DNA from: an uncultured Clostridia bacterium
Lineage (GTDB): Bacteria; Bacillota; Clostridia; Christensenellales; Borkfalkiaceae
Reading direction: 5' to 3'
NCBI GenBank assembly: GCA_947629095.1
Contig: CANRCK010000006.1
Coordinates: 1-64,000, forward strand
Length of the DNA: 64,000 nucleotides
Under the pieces are notes generated by a model. It ran no database searches. It saw only the letters and a program-made list of their open reading frames with translations, and was not told the origin of the DNA. Positions 42,306-51,912 of the stretch are shown piece by piece. A program made the translations under genes and the position numbers. How positions within the stretch are numbered: position 1 is the stretch's first letter; each line of letters opens with the position of its first letter.

Positions 42306-44630
42306 ATGGACTTAATAATAGTGGAATCGCCTTCAAAGGCAAAGACAATTTCAAAATACTTAAAGGGCAAATATAAGGTCGACGCCTCGGGCGGTCACGT
42401 ACGCGACTTACCCGAAAAATCTTTGGGGGTAAAGATAACCGCGGGTTTTGAGCCGAAGTACGAAGTCACCCCATCCAAAAAGGAAGTTATACGCAGGCTT
42501 GTGCAGGAAGCCAAAAACGCCTCGCACATATATCTTGCAACCGACCCCGACCGTGAGGGCGAAGCAATAAGCTGGCACCTTCAAACCGTTCTGGGGCTTG
42601 ACGAGGAGGGCTTGAACAGAATAGAGTTCAACGAAATTTCCCCCACGGCCGTAAAGAACGCCCTTAAAAACCCGCGCAAAATAAATTATAATCTCGTTGA
42701 CGCCCAGCAGGCGCGGCGCGTTTTGGATAGGCTTGTGGGCTACAAGCTCTCTCCCCTTTTGAATAACCGCATACAGAACGGTCTTTCCGCGGGCAGGGTG
42801 CAGTCGGTAGCCCTCCGCCTGATAGTTGACAGGGAGAGGGAAATAAACGCCTTCGTGCCCGAAGAATATTGGCATCTGAACGCCGATTTAAGGGATAAGG
42901 CGGGAATGTACGCCCCTTTCAAGGCGGTGTATCAATATAAAAAGAGCGGCAAGAGCATAGGCAAAGAGCTTGCCGAAGAGGCTGCTGCAAAGGTCCGCGC
43001 AGGCAAGTTTGTGGTTACCAAGGTCAAAAAAGGCATAACAAAACAGCATGCACCCGCGCCCTTCACAACCTCCTCTCTCCAACAGGACGCCTCCAATAAA
43101 TTCGGAATGTCCTCCCCCGAGATTATGCTCGTTGCGCAGCACCTCTACGAAGGTATGGACGTCGGCGGTGACCACATAGCGCTTATAACGTATATAAGAA
43201 CGGACTCCGTGCGCATAGCAAAGGAGGCGCAGGAGAACGCCATTGAATTTATAAAAGCCAATTACGGGGAGGAATACGCCCCCGAAAAACCCAACTACTA
43301 CGCAACCAAAAAGGGCGCGCAGGACGCTCACGAGGCTATCCGCCCCATAAATCTTGCCGTAACCCCCGCCAGCGTAAAGCCCCACCTCGACAGAAAGCAC
43401 TACAACGTGTATAAGCTCGTCTACGACCGCTTTATAGCTTCGCAGATGTCTGAAGCGCGGTACAACTCAATGCAGGTTGAGGCGGAGAGCGCGGGCTACA
43501 CCTTTAAGGCGAGCGGCAAGGCAATGCTCTTTGCGGGCTACACCGCCGCCTATCAGGACGCGCACTTAAACGACGAGGAAGAGGAGAGTGCAAAGCTGCT
43601 TCCCCCCGTTGAGGAGGGCGATGAACTCAATCTTTTGAGCCTCACCACCGAACAAAAATTCACGCGCCCGCCCTACCGCTACACCGACGCGTCCTTGGTA
43701 AAGGCAATGGAAGAGAAGGGTATAGGCAGACCTTCCACCTACGCTTCCATAATTTCCGTTCTCACAAAGCGCAAATACGTTGTAAAGGACGGCAAATATA
43801 TGGTTCCCACCGAGGTAGCCTATAAAATTACCGATATGCTTGTAAAATACTTCACCGACATAATGGACGTGGGCTTTACGGCAAAGATGGAGGACGACCT
43901 CGACCGAATAGAGGACGGCGGCGTGGATTGGCACAAAATAATTTCCGACTTCTATCCCGGGTTTGCCGAACAGCTGAAAACGGCGTCCACCGACGGCGAC
44001 GAAATAACCGATATAATATGCTCCAAGTGCGGGAAGCCCATGATAAGGCGTTCGGGCAAGTACGGCAAATATCTTGCGTGTTCCAACTATCCCGCTTGCT
44101 CCAATATCGTGAGCGAATCCGAGGCGGAAATTTCCGAAATCAGGTGCCCCAAGTGCGGCTCCAACATGGTTGTAAAAAGCGGCAAATTCGGCAAGTTCCT
44201 TGCCTGCCCCAACTATCCCGAGTGCTCCTCGATTTTGCCCATAGACGCGCAAATAACGGGGGATATATGCCATGAATGCGGTGGCGTTATGGTTTTGAAG
44301 CACGGCAAATACGGCAACTATCTCGAGTGCACCAAGTGCGGCGTAAAGCGCCCGCAGGTTGCCCCCGACGGCAACGTGCGCGAAGGTGAATTCACTTCGG
44401 GCAAGTGCCCCGAATGCGGCAAGCCGATGAGGCGTATGCGTTCCAAGTCGGGCAAAATATACTTTGGCTGCACGGGTTATCCCGACTGCAAATTTTTGAG
44501 CTGGGACGTTCCCACGGGCGACAAGTGCCCCAAGTGCGGAAAATATCTCATACGCAAGGGCAAAAATATAAAATGTTCCTCCAAGGATTGCGGCTACAGC
44601 GTGCCCGTTCCCGAGGAAAACGACGGCTGA
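42306..44630 (+). CDS. topA: DNA topoisomerase I
   Basis: A 774-residue type IA topoisomerase. The Toprim domain begins LIIVESPSKAKTISKYL and includes ATDPDREGEAI; the active-site Tyr lies in ITYIRTDSVRIA. The C-terminus carries five zinc-ribbon-like units (CxxC...Cx4-5C, residues about 575-770); the fifth is short. It relaxes negative supercoils. RBS AAGGAG. The trmFO gene follows after two bases, as in Bacillus. Confidence 0.98.
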   Translation: MDLIIVESPSKAKTISKYLKGKYKVDASGGHVRDLPEKSLGVKITAGFEPKYEVTPSKKEVIRRLVQEAKNASHIYLATDPDREGEAISWHLQTVLGLDEEGLNRIEFNEISPTAVKNALKNPRKINYNLVDAQQARRVLDRLVGYKLSPLLNNRIQNGLSAGRVQSVALRLIVDREREINAFVPEEYWHLNADLRDKAGMYAPFKAVYQYKKSGKSIGKELAEEAAAKVRAGKFVVTKVKKGITKQHAPAPFTTSSLQQDASNKFGMSSPEIMLVAQHLYEGMDVGGDHIALITYIRTDSVRIAKEAQENAIEFIKANYGEEYAPEKPNYYATKKGAQDAHEAIRPINLAVTPASVKPHLDRKHYNVYKLVYDRFIASQMSEARYNSMQVEAESAGYTFKASGKAMLFAGYTAAYQDAHLNDEEEESAKLLPPVEEGDELNLLSLTTEQKFTRPPYRYTDASLVKAMEEKGIGRPSTYASIISVLTKRKYVVKDGKYMVPTEVAYKITDMLVKYFTDIMDVGFTAKMEDDLDRIEDGGVDWHKIISDFYPGFAEQLKTASTDGDEITDIICSKCGKPMIRRSGKYGKYLACSNYPACSNIVSESEAEISEIRCPKCGSNMVVKSGKFGKFLACPNYPECSSILPIDAQITGDICHECGGVMVLKHGKYGNYLECTKCGVKRPQVAPDGNVREGEFTSGKCPECGKPMRRMRSKSGKIYFGCTGYPDCKFLSWDVPTGDKCPKCGKYLIRKGKNIKCSSKDCGYSVPVPEENDG

Positions 44631-44632
44631 CA

Positions 44633-45934
44633 ATGACTGTTAAGGTTATAGGCGCGGGGTTAGCGGGCTCGGAGGCGGCTTACCGCCTTGCCGGGCTGGG
44701 CGTAGACGTGGAGCTGTATGATATAAAGCCCCGCAAATTCACGCCCGCCCACAAAAACGAAAATTTCGGCGAGCTTGTGTGCTCCAATTCCCTCAAGGGC
44801 AAGGACCCCTTTTCCAACGCGTGCGGACTTTTAAAGGAAGAGATGCGCATTCTGGGGTCGCTTACAATGGAGGCGGCTGCAAATTCCGAAGTCCCCGCGG
44901 GCGGCGCGCTGGCGGTGGACAGGGAGAAGTTTGCGGCATATATAACAAAAAAGCTGCAAAGCCGTAAAAATATAAAAATTATCTGCAGGGAAGTTTCCCA
45001 AATCCCCGAAGGATGGTGTATAATAGCCACGGGACCGCTTACAACGGAAGGGCTTTCCCGCAGTATTTCCAACATATGCGGGGGGCAATTGCATTTTTAC
45101 GACGCGTCTGCGCCCATAGTTTCGCGGGAGAGCATAAACTTTTCAAAGTGCTTTACGGGCGATAGGTACGGCAAGGGCGGCGACGACTATCTCAATTGCC
45201 CGCTCACAAAAGAGGAATACGAAAATTTTACGGAAGAGCTTGTAAAAGCCGAACGCGCGGACCTTCACTCCTTTGAAAAGGGGGAAATATTCGAGGGCTG
45301 TATGCCAGTGGAGGTAATGGCGGCGCGCGGCAAGGACAGCCTGAGGTTCGCCATGCTCAAACCCGTAGGTTTAAGGGACGCGGAGGGCAACAAATTTTAC
45401 GCTGTTTTGCAGCTCCGCAAGGAAAACGGCGAGGGCGAGGCGTATAACCTCGTGGGATTCCAGACCAACCTGAAGTTTTCCGAACAGAAGAGGGTATTTT
45501 CAATGATACCCGCCCTTGAAAACGCCGACTTTTTGAGATACGGAGTTATGCACCGCAACACTTTTATAAATTCGCCCGCGTGCCTCAACGCAGACTTTTC
45601 CCACAAGCTGCGCCCCGAACTGTTCTTTGCGGGGCAGATAACCGGCGTGGAGGGATATGTTGAAAGCGCGGCAAGCGGCATACTTGCGGCAATACACCTC
45701 TATGAAAAGCTGAACGGCAGGGAGCCGCAAATACCCCAAAACACCACGGTGTGCGGGGCTTTGTCGGCGCATATTGCGGGGGCAAACGCAGATTTTCAGC
45801 CGATGAATGCAAATTTCGGAATTTTGAAAGCGCCCGAAAAAACAATAAAGGACAAAAAGCAGCGCTATGCGTATTTGGCGCGGCGCGCTATTGAAAATAT
45901 AACAGAATACAAGCAAAAACTCAACATATATTGA
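44633..45934 (+). CDS. trmFO: Folate/FAD-dependent tRNA m5U54 methyltransferase
   Basis: A 433-residue TrmFO of usual length. The FAD-binding GAGLAGSEAAYRL is at the N-terminus, followed by LVCSNSLKG and the C-terminal FAGQITGVEGYVESAASG. It uses methylenetetrahydrofolate, which links it to glyA (49677). Start 44633 is taken; the open frame further upstream lies within topA. Cotranscribed with topA and hslVU. Confidence 0.96.
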   Translation: MTVKVIGAGLAGSEAAYRLAGLGVDVELYDIKPRKFTPAHKNENFGELVCSNSLKGKDPFSNACGLLKEEMRILGSLTMEAAANSEVPAGGALAVDREKFAAYITKKLQSRKNIKIICREVSQIPEGWCIIATGPLTTEGLSRSISNICGGQLHFYDASAPIVSRESINFSKCFTGDRYGKGGDDYLNCPLTKEEYENFTEELVKAERADLHSFEKGEIFEGCMPVEVMAARGKDSLRFAMLKPVGLRDAEGNKFYAVLQLRKENGEGEAYNLVGFQTNLKFSEQKRVFSMIPALENADFLRYGVMHRNTFINSPACLNADFSHKLRPELFFAGQITGVEGYVESAASGILAAIHLYEKLNGREPQIPQNTTVCGALSAHIAGANADFQPMNANFGILKAPEKTIKDKKQRYAYLARRAIENITEYKQKLNIY

Positions 45935-45950
45935 GTTTTAAGGAGTAAAC

Positions 45951-46487
45951 ATGACAGAATTTCACGCCACAACTATATGTGCCGTAAAAAAGAACGGCAC
46001 TACGGCAATTGCGGGGGACGGTCAAGTCACCATGGGCGAAAAAGTAATTTTTAAAAACACGGCGCAAAAGGTGCGCAGAATTTACGGTGGCAAGGTTATT
46101 CTGGGCTTTGCGGGTTCCGTTTCGGACGCCTTTTCGCTCTCGGAAAAGTTCGAAGGTATGCTCAATAAATTTTCGGGCAACCTTATGCGTTCGGCGGTGG
46201 AGCTCGCCGAGCTTTGGCGGTCGGACAAAGCCGCAAGGCAGCTTGAAGCGCTGATGATAGTAGCCGACGCGGAAACGCTCCTCATAGTTTCGGGCACGGG
46301 CGAGGTTATTGAGCCGGACGACGGCATAGCCGCAATAGGCAGCGGCGGAAACTACGCTTTGGCGGCGGCGCGGGCACTATATCAGAACACGGATTTTTCA
46401 GCCGAAGAAATAGCGCGCAAATCGCTTAAAATAGCCAGCGAAATTTGCGTGTACACCAACGACAATATCAAATGCGAGGTGATATAA
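45951..46487 (+). CDS. hslV: HslV (ClpQ) peptidase subunit
   Basis: A 178-residue proteasome-like subunit. The N-terminus [12 protein letters not shown] aligns with Bacillus ClpQ (CodW), which uses an N-terminal Ser ahead of the enterobacterial Thr; here Thr2 holds that place, and the TT pair seven residues in matches E. coli Thr1. [18 protein letters not shown] and [11 protein letters not shown] are all conserved. RBS AAGGAG. Overlaps hslU by one base. Confidence 0.96.
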   Translation: MTEFHATTICAVKKNGTTAIAGDGQVTMGEKVIFKNTAQKVRRIYGGKVILGFAGSVSDAFSLSEKFEGMLNKFSGNLMRSAVELAELWRSDKAARQLEALMIVADAETLLIVSGTGEVIEPDDGIAAIGSGGNYALAAARALYQNTDFSAEEIARKSLKIASEICVYTNDNIKCEVI

Positions 46488-47800
46488 TGGATCTTTCGCC
46501 CAAACAGATAGTACACGAGCTGAACAGACACATAATAGGTCAGGACGAGGCAAAAAAAGCCGTTGCAATAGCATTGAGAAACCGCTACCGCAGGAGTATG
46601 CTTTCGCCCGAGCTTCAGGAAGAGATAACGCCCAAAAACATAATAATGAAGGGACCCACCGGCGTGGGAAAAACCGAGATTGCCCGCCGCCTTGCAAAGC
46701 TTGTAAAGGCGCCCTTTATAAAGGTTGAGGCAACCAAATACACCGAAGTGGGTTACGTTGGCAGGGACGTTGAGTCAATGGTCCGCGACCTTGCCGAGTG
46801 CGCCATACGCCTCGTTAAGGAGGAAAAGACGCAGGAAGTAAGCTACAAGGCAACCGCCGTAGCCGAGCGCAAAATAGCAAAGGTGCTTGCCGACCTAAAA
46901 AAGGATGAGCGCGGCGAAACGGCAAAAGAGGTGTTTGAGCAGAGGATAGTGGACGATATCCACGAGGGGAAATACGACGGCACTATGATTGAGATTGAAG
47001 TTGCCGACGTTCCCAAGCCGCTCGAGATTTCCCCCGGCAGCGGCGCGGCAATAGATTTGGGTTCGGTGTTCGGCGGGTTTATGCCCAAAAAGACCAAAAA
47101 GCGCAAAATAACCGTGCGCGAGGCAAAGAACCTGTTGATTGCCGAGGAAGCGGATAAGCTCATCGACAGCGACGCGGTCACCGCCGAAGCCATAAGAAGA
47201 GCCGAAAACGACGGAATAATATTCATCGACGAAATAGATAAAATCGCAGGCAAGGGCAATCAAAGCGGGGCGGACGTCTCCCGCGAGGGCGTCCAACGCG
47301 ACATATTGCCCATTGTGGAGGGCTGCACGGTTATGACAAAGTACGGTCCCATAAAAACGGACTATATACTGTTTATCGCGGCGGGCGCATTCCACGTATC
47401 CAAGGTGGAAGACTTAATCCCCGAGCTTCAGGGCAGATTCCCCATACAGGTGGAATTGAAGAGCCTTACAAAGGAGGATTTTGTAAATATTCTCACTCAG
47501 CCCGAAACGTCAATAACCCGCCAATATGCGGCTTTACTTGCCGTGGACAACATAGATTTGAAGTTCACGCCCGACGCAATCGAAAAAATAGCCGAAATTG
47601 CCGCAGACGTAAATATGACTTCCGAGGACATCGGCGCAAGACGTTTGCACACCGTAATGGAATACCTTCTTGAAGATATCTCCTACAACGCCGGCGGGAA
47701 CGACTACCCCGTAATCTCCGTTGAGGTCAACCAAAAGTACGTTGAGGAGCATTTGGCTAATATTTCCAAGAACCGCGATTTAAAGAAGTATGTTTTATAG
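46487..47800 (+). CDS. hslU: HslU (ClpY) unfoldase ATPase
   Basis: A 437-residue AAA+ ATPase. Walker A GPTGVGKTEIAR, the pore loop EVGYVGRD, an inserted I domain (about 110-230) and Walker B IIFIDEIDKI are present, with a C-terminal RDLKKYVL tail that opens HslV. It feeds substrates to the HslV chamber. ATG overlaps the hslV stop; RBS GAGGTG. codY, next in Bacillus, is missing here. Confidence 0.97.
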   Translation: MDLSPKQIVHELNRHIIGQDEAKKAVAIALRNRYRRSMLSPELQEEITPKNIIMKGPTGVGKTEIARRLAKLVKAPFIKVEATKYTEVGYVGRDVESMVRDLAECAIRLVKEEKTQEVSYKATAVAERKIAKVLADLKKDERGETAKEVFEQRIVDDIHEGKYDGTMIEIEVADVPKPLEISPGSGAAIDLGSVFGGFMPKKTKKRKITVREAKNLLIAEEADKLIDSDAVTAEAIRRAENDGIIFIDEIDKIAGKGNQSGADVSREGVQRDILPIVEGCTVMTKYGPIKTDYILFIAAGAFHVSKVEDLIPELQGRFPIQVELKSLTKEDFVNILTQPETSITRQYAALLAVDNIDLKFTPDAIEKIAEIAADVNMTSEDIGARRLHTVMEYLLEDISYNAGGNDYPVISVEVNQKYVEEHLANISKNRDLKKYVL

Positions 47801-47805
47801 TTCGT

Positions 47806-47941
47806 GTGAGAAAGCCGGCTGCGCTACTCTAATCTTGGCTCCCCTTAGTAAGGGGAGCTGTCGAGCGAAGCAGACTGAGGGGATTGTCAAAAAAACAGCA
47901 ACCTACTAAAAGAGTGCGGGCGCACCCCGCCCGGCTCTTTG
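47806..47941. repeat. Interspersed palindromic repeat (family A, full length) and hairpin before hisS
   Basis: The longest copy of the family: GTGTGAGAAAGCCGGCTGC, a nested GGCTCCCCTTAGTAAGGGGAGC palindrome-like core, then GAAGCAGACTGAGGGGATTGTC. It is followed by the hairpin AAAGAG-tg-CGGGCG-cacc-CGCCCG-g-CTCTTT at about 47908-47941, ending just before the hisS ribosome site, with no U run. Confidence 0.65.
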
Positions 47942-47957
47942 TGAAGGAGAAATATTT

Positions 47958-49214
47958 ATGTATAACATTCCAAAGGGCACAAAGGACGTTCTGCCCAACC
48001 AAAGCTACAAATGGCAATATATAGAGCAAACCGCCCGTGAAGTGGCGCGCGTGTTTAATTTTAAGGAAATACGAACGCCCGTATTCGAGTACACCGAGCT
48101 TTTCCGCCGCGGCGTTGGGGAAACCACCGACGTGGTCGGCAAGGAGATGTACACCTTTGAGGACAAGGGCGGCAGGTCCCTCACCCTAAAGCCGGAAGGC
48201 ACCGCGGGCGCGGTGCGTCTGTTTGTGGAAAACGGACTTTCGTCCACCCCCATGCCCGTAAAAACTTTTTATATAACCCCTGCGTTCCGCTATGAACGCC
48301 CGCAATCGGGCAGGCTCAGGGAGTTCCACCAGTTCGGGATAGAGGTGTTCGGCTCGGAGTCCGCGGAAACGGACGCGGAGGTGATTTTGGCGGCGTCCTC
48401 TTTCCTTAAAAAACTCAAAATAGGCGGCGCGTCGCTTGAAATCAACTCCATAGGCTGCAAAACCTGCCGCGCGGAGTACAACATGGCGTTAAAGGAATAT
48501 TTCAAACCCCATCTCGGCGAAATGTGCGAAACATGCCGCACCCGCTTTAACACTAATCCTTTGAGAATGTTGGACTGCAAGGAGGAGACGTGCAAAAAAA
48601 TCGCCGCGGGCGCGCCCTATATCACAGACTATCTCTGCCCCGACTGCGCCGCACACTTCCAAAAGGTAAAAAGCGTTCTTTCGGCGCAGGGCGTTGAATA
48701 CAGGGTAAACCCCCGCATAGTCCGCGGGCTGGATTACTATACCCGCACCGTGTTTGAATTTGTGTCGGACGCGATTGGCGCGCAGGGCACCGTTTGCGGC
48801 GGCGGAAGATACGACGGTCTTGTAGGGGAGCTGGGCGGTCCCGAAGTTCCCGCAATAGGCTTCGGCGCGGGCATAGAGCGGCTTATGCTGCTTATGGAAA
48901 GCACGGGCGCGGAGTATCCCGAGGAGCCGAAACCCGCAATATATATAGCGGGAATGGACGAAGAATCGCGCGCGGCGGCGTTTAAAATAACCATGGAGCT
49001 GCGCGGGAGGGGAATCTCCGCCGAAACGGACCATATGAACCGCTCTGTAAAGGCGCAGCTTAAATACGCGGACAAGCTGGGCGCAAAATTTGTGGCGGTC
49101 ATAGGCGAAAGCGAGCTTGCTTCGGGCGAAGTAAATTTAAAAAATATGTCCCTCGGCACGTCGGAAAGGGTTAAAACCGGAGAAATTTACAAATACTTAA
49201 CCAAGGAGATTTGA
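47958..49214 (+). CDS. hisS: Histidyl-tRNA synthetase
   Basis: A 418-residue class II synthetase. The opening IPKGTKDVLPNQS, motif 2 ITPAFRYERPQSGR-like, the HisA motif RGLDYYTRTVFEF and motif 3 GFGAGIERLM are all seen, then the anticodon domain. It charges tRNA-His. RBS GAAGGAG. It runs directly into trxA. Confidence 0.97.
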   Translation: MYNIPKGTKDVLPNQSYKWQYIEQTAREVARVFNFKEIRTPVFEYTELFRRGVGETTDVVGKEMYTFEDKGGRSLTLKPEGTAGAVRLFVENGLSSTPMPVKTFYITPAFRYERPQSGRLREFHQFGIEVFGSESAETDAEVILAASSFLKKLKIGGASLEINSIGCKTCRAEYNMALKEYFKPHLGEMCETCRTRFNTNPLRMLDCKEETCKKIAAGAPYITDYLCPDCAAHFQKVKSVLSAQGVEYRVNPRIVRGLDYYTRTVFEFVSDAIGAQGTVCGGGRYDGLVGELGGPEVPAIGFGAGIERLMLLMESTGAEYPEEPKPAIYIAGMDEESRAAAFKITMELRGRGISAETDHMNRSVKAQLKYADKLGAKFVAVIGESELASGEVNLKNMSLGTSERVKTGEIYKYLTKEI

Positions 49215-49215
49215 T

Positions 49216-49527
49216 ATGGAACAGATAAATACCGAAAAATTCGATGAACTTTTAAAGGGCGAAAAGCCCGTTGTATGCGACTTTTTTGCCACGTGGTGCG
49301 GACCGTGCAAGATGCTTGCGCCCGTAATGGAACAGATGTCCGCTGAGTACGGCGGAAAAGCCGAGTTCGTAAAGGTGGATATAGACGAAAATATGGAGCT
49401 TGCCGCGCGCTACGGCATTATGAGCATACCCCTCGTGGCGGTGTTCAAGGGCGGTGAAGCGGTGGATAAATCGCTGGGCTACTGCAGCAAGTCCGAAATG
49501 AAAGAATTTCTTGACAAAAATCTGTAA
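49216..49527 (+). CDS. trxA: Thioredoxin
   Basis: A 103-residue thioredoxin with the active site WCGPCKM (Cys28, Cys31), the cis-proline IPL and a normal fold length. General disulfide reductant, and a likely electron donor to the peroxiredoxin at 23216. The start is two bases after the hisS stop; RBS AAGGAG lies inside hisS. Confidence 0.96.
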   Translation: MEQINTEKFDELLKGEKPVVCDFFATWCGPCKMLAPVMEQMSAEYGGKAEFVKVDIDENMELAARYGIMSIPLVAVFKGGEAVDKSLGYCSKSEMKEFLDKNL

Positions 49528-49562
49528 TTTCCGGCAAAAACCTAACACGTTCCCGCAAAACA

Positions 49563-49606
49563 GGGCGGAGACCGCATAAAAATGCAGTCTCCGCCCGTTG
49601 TTTTTT
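49563..49606 (+). terminator. Terminator of hisS-trxA
   Basis: GGGCGGAGAC, AT-rich loop, GTCTCCGCCC, then GTTGTTTTTT. Confidence 0.88.
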
Positions 49607-49618
49607 ATGCGCGTGCGC

Positions 49619-49647
49619 TTGTAAAAACGCAATATGTGTGCTATAAT
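49619..49647 (+). promoter_or_regulatory. Promoter of glyA
   Basis: TTGTAA (49619-49624), 17-base spacer, TATAAT (49642-49647). Confidence 0.65.
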
Positions 49648-49676
49648 AAACCAAATTATAATTTCGGAGCGCAAAA

Positions 49677-50927
49677 ATGATAGATATTTCCCTCATAGAA
49701 GCAACCGACCCGGAGCTTGCCGGGGCTTTAAAGCTGGAGCTTTGCCGCCAGCAGAACAATATAGAGCTTATTGCAAGCGAAAACTTCGTATCCCCCGCGG
49801 TGCTCGCCGCGGCGGGCAGCCATCTAACCAACAAGTACGCCGAGGGCTACCCCGGGCACCGCTACTACGGCGGCTGCCAATACGTGGATATTGCCGAAGA
49901 TCTGGCGCGCAACCGCTTAAAGGAGCTGTTCGGCTGTGAATACTGCAACGTCCAGCCCCATTCGGGCGCAAACGCCAATCTCGCCGTGCTGTTTGCCGCC
50001 TGCAATCCGGGCGACACCGTTATGGGAATGAATCTTGCCCACGGCGGGCATCTCTCCCACGGGTCCCCCGTGAATATTTCGGGCAAATATTTCAACATAG
50101 TTCCCTACGGCGTTTCTAAGGAGGACGAACTCATAGACTACGACGAAATGGAGCGCATAGCCATGGAGTGCAGACCGAGGTTGATAATTTCTGGCGCTTC
50201 GGCGTATCCACGCGTGATAGATTTCAAGCGCATACGCGAAATCTGCGATAAATGCGGCGCCCTCATGATGGTGGATATCGCGCATATAGCGGGGCTTGTT
50301 GCGGCGGGGCTTCATCCCTCGCCCGTGCCCTACGCGGACTTTGTCACCACAACCACGCACAAAACTTTGCGCGGTCCGCGCGGCGGCGTTATAATGTGCA
50401 GGGAGGAGTGGGGAAAGGCAATCGATAAAGCCGTGTTCCCCGGCGTTCAGGGCGGTCCTTTGATGCACATAATCGCCGCCAAGGCGGTGGCTTTCAAAGA
50501 GGCTCTCTCCCCAGAATTTGCGGAATATCAGAATCAGATTGTAAAAAACGCCAAGGCAATGACCGACGAGTGGAATAAACTCGGCATAAAAATGGTTTCG
50601 GGCGGCACCGACAACCATCTCATACTTTTGAATCTTACCGATAAAAACCTCACGGGCAAGGAGCTTGAAAAAATGCTCGACGAGGTACACATAACCGTAA
50701 ACAAAAACGCAATACCCTTCGATACGCAAAAGCCTTTTGTGACCTCGGGCATACGCGTGGGCACGCCCGCCGTAACCACGCGCGGAATGAAGGAGGCGGA
50801 GGCGCGCAAAATCGCTTCGCTCATTGCAAAAATCATCTACGAGGGCGCTGAGGCATACCCGTTTGTAAAAGATGAAGTTGAAAAGCTCTGCGCCGCGTTC
50901 CCCCTCTATGAAGGCTGCGTGGGCTAA
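49677..50927 (+). CDS. glyA: Serine hydroxymethyltransferase
   Basis: A 416-residue PLP enzyme of standard length, with [19 protein letters not shown] and the PLP lysine motif [15 protein letters not shown]. It converts serine and tetrahydrofolate to glycine and methylene-THF, the donor used by TrmFO. Monocistronic by promoter position. The ribosome site is a modest GGAGCG. Confidence 0.98.
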   Translation: MIDISLIEATDPELAGALKLELCRQQNNIELIASENFVSPAVLAAAGSHLTNKYAEGYPGHRYYGGCQYVDIAEDLARNRLKELFGCEYCNVQPHSGANANLAVLFAACNPGDTVMGMNLAHGGHLSHGSPVNISGKYFNIVPYGVSKEDELIDYDEMERIAMECRPRLIISGASAYPRVIDFKRIREICDKCGALMMVDIAHIAGLVAAGLHPSPVPYADFVTTTTHKTLRGPRGGVIMCREEWGKAIDKAVFPGVQGGPLMHIIAAKAVAFKEALSPEFAEYQNQIVKNAKAMTDEWNKLGIKMVSGGTDNHLILLNLTDKNLTGKELEKMLDEVHITVNKNAIPFDTQKPFVTSGIRVGTPAVTTRGMKEAEARKIASLIAKIIYEGAEAYPFVKDEVEKLCAAFPLYEGCVG

Positions 50928-51005
50928 TATAATCCCCCGCGCCCGCCGGGTTCCGCGGAATTGCATATAAAAAGAAAATTTGTTTGATAAATTTACGGTT
51001 TCGTA

Positions 51006-51034
51006 TTGTATTCGGCGCGCTGCGGCGTTATAAT
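51006..51034 (+). promoter_or_regulatory. Promoter of the DegV gene
   Basis: TTGTAT (51006-51011), 17-base spacer, TATAAT (51029-51034). Confidence 0.65.
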
Positions 51035-51056
51035 ATATACGTTTATAGGTGATTAT

Positions 51057-51902
51057 ATGAAGATAAAAATTACTTCCGACTCAACTTGCGATTTAAGCGA
51101 GGAGCTGGTAAAAAAGTACAACATTACAATTTTTCCCCTCGAGGTGATGCTCGGCGACAAAACCTATGAGGACGGTGTGGACATCGTTCCGCAGGACATA
51201 TTCAAATACGTGTCCGAAACGGGTATTCTGCCCAAGACTGCGGCGCACTCCTACGGGGAGTATGCCGAATTCTTCGGGCGGGAGCTGGAGGGATACGACG
51301 CGTTGATACACTTTGACATCTCTTCCAAGGCGTCGTCCTCCTACGACAACGCCGCTCTTGCCGCCAAGGATTTCGGGGGTAAGGTTTACGTTGTGGATTC
51401 TCTGGCTCTCTCCACGGGTCAGGGGCTGCTCGTTTTAAAGGCGTGCGACCTTGCAGCCGAAGGCAAGTCCGCGGATGAGATAGTGGATATAGTAAACTCT
51501 CTCCGTCCCAAACTCAACACGTCCTTCGTTCCCGACGTTCTGGACTATCTCCACAAGGGCGGCAGGTGCTCGCTTGCCTCGCTTATAGGCGCAAAGGTCT
51601 TAAAGTTGCACCCTCTTATTTCCATGAAGGACGGGCAGATGTACGCCAAAAAGAAGTATATGGGTGGGCTTGACGCCTGTCTGCGCAAATACGTTAAGGA
51701 CCTCGCCGAGGAATACAAGACATACGACGCTACGCGCTGCTTCATCACTCACTCCAACTGTGAGCCGGAAGTTGTTGAAAAGGTCCGCGCGCAGGTTGAG
51801 GAGCTGTTTGACTTCAACGAAATTCTGGAAACAAAGGCGGGCTGCGTTGTAACCTCCCACTGCGGCAAAAACACTCTCGGCGTTCTGTTCATAACCGAAT
51901 AA
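51057..51902 (+). CDS. DegV family fatty-acid-binding protein
   Basis: A 281-residue DegV protein. The opening IKITSDSTCDLS, a middle ISSKASSSYDNA and LDYLHKGGRCS are family hallmarks. DegV proteins (FakB) present fatty acids to the FakA kinase. Start 51057 is used because the upstream frame overlaps the promoter. A weak site AGGTGA precedes it. The next gene follows after ten bases. Confidence 0.94.
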   Translation: MKIKITSDSTCDLSEELVKKYNITIFPLEVMLGDKTYEDGVDIVPQDIFKYVSETGILPKTAAHSYGEYAEFFGRELEGYDALIHFDISSKASSSYDNAALAAKDFGGKVYVVDSLALSTGQGLLVLKACDLAAEGKSADEIVDIVNSLRPKLNTSFVPDVLDYLHKGGRCSLASLIGAKVLKLHPLISMKDGQMYAKKKYMGGLDACLRKYVKDLAEEYKTYDATRCFITHSNCEPEVVEKVRAQVEELFDFNEILETKAGCVVTSHCGKNTLGVLFITE

Positions 51903-51912
51903 AAGTGGCAGT

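Noticed and set aside
43566-44633. 355-codon open frame on the minus strand
   Set aside because: Antisense to topA; low-complexity Ala/Gly/Leu/Val/Phe product without motifs.
49917-50966. 349-codon open frame on the minus strand
   Set aside because: Antisense to glyA, which is clearly identified; no supporting signals.
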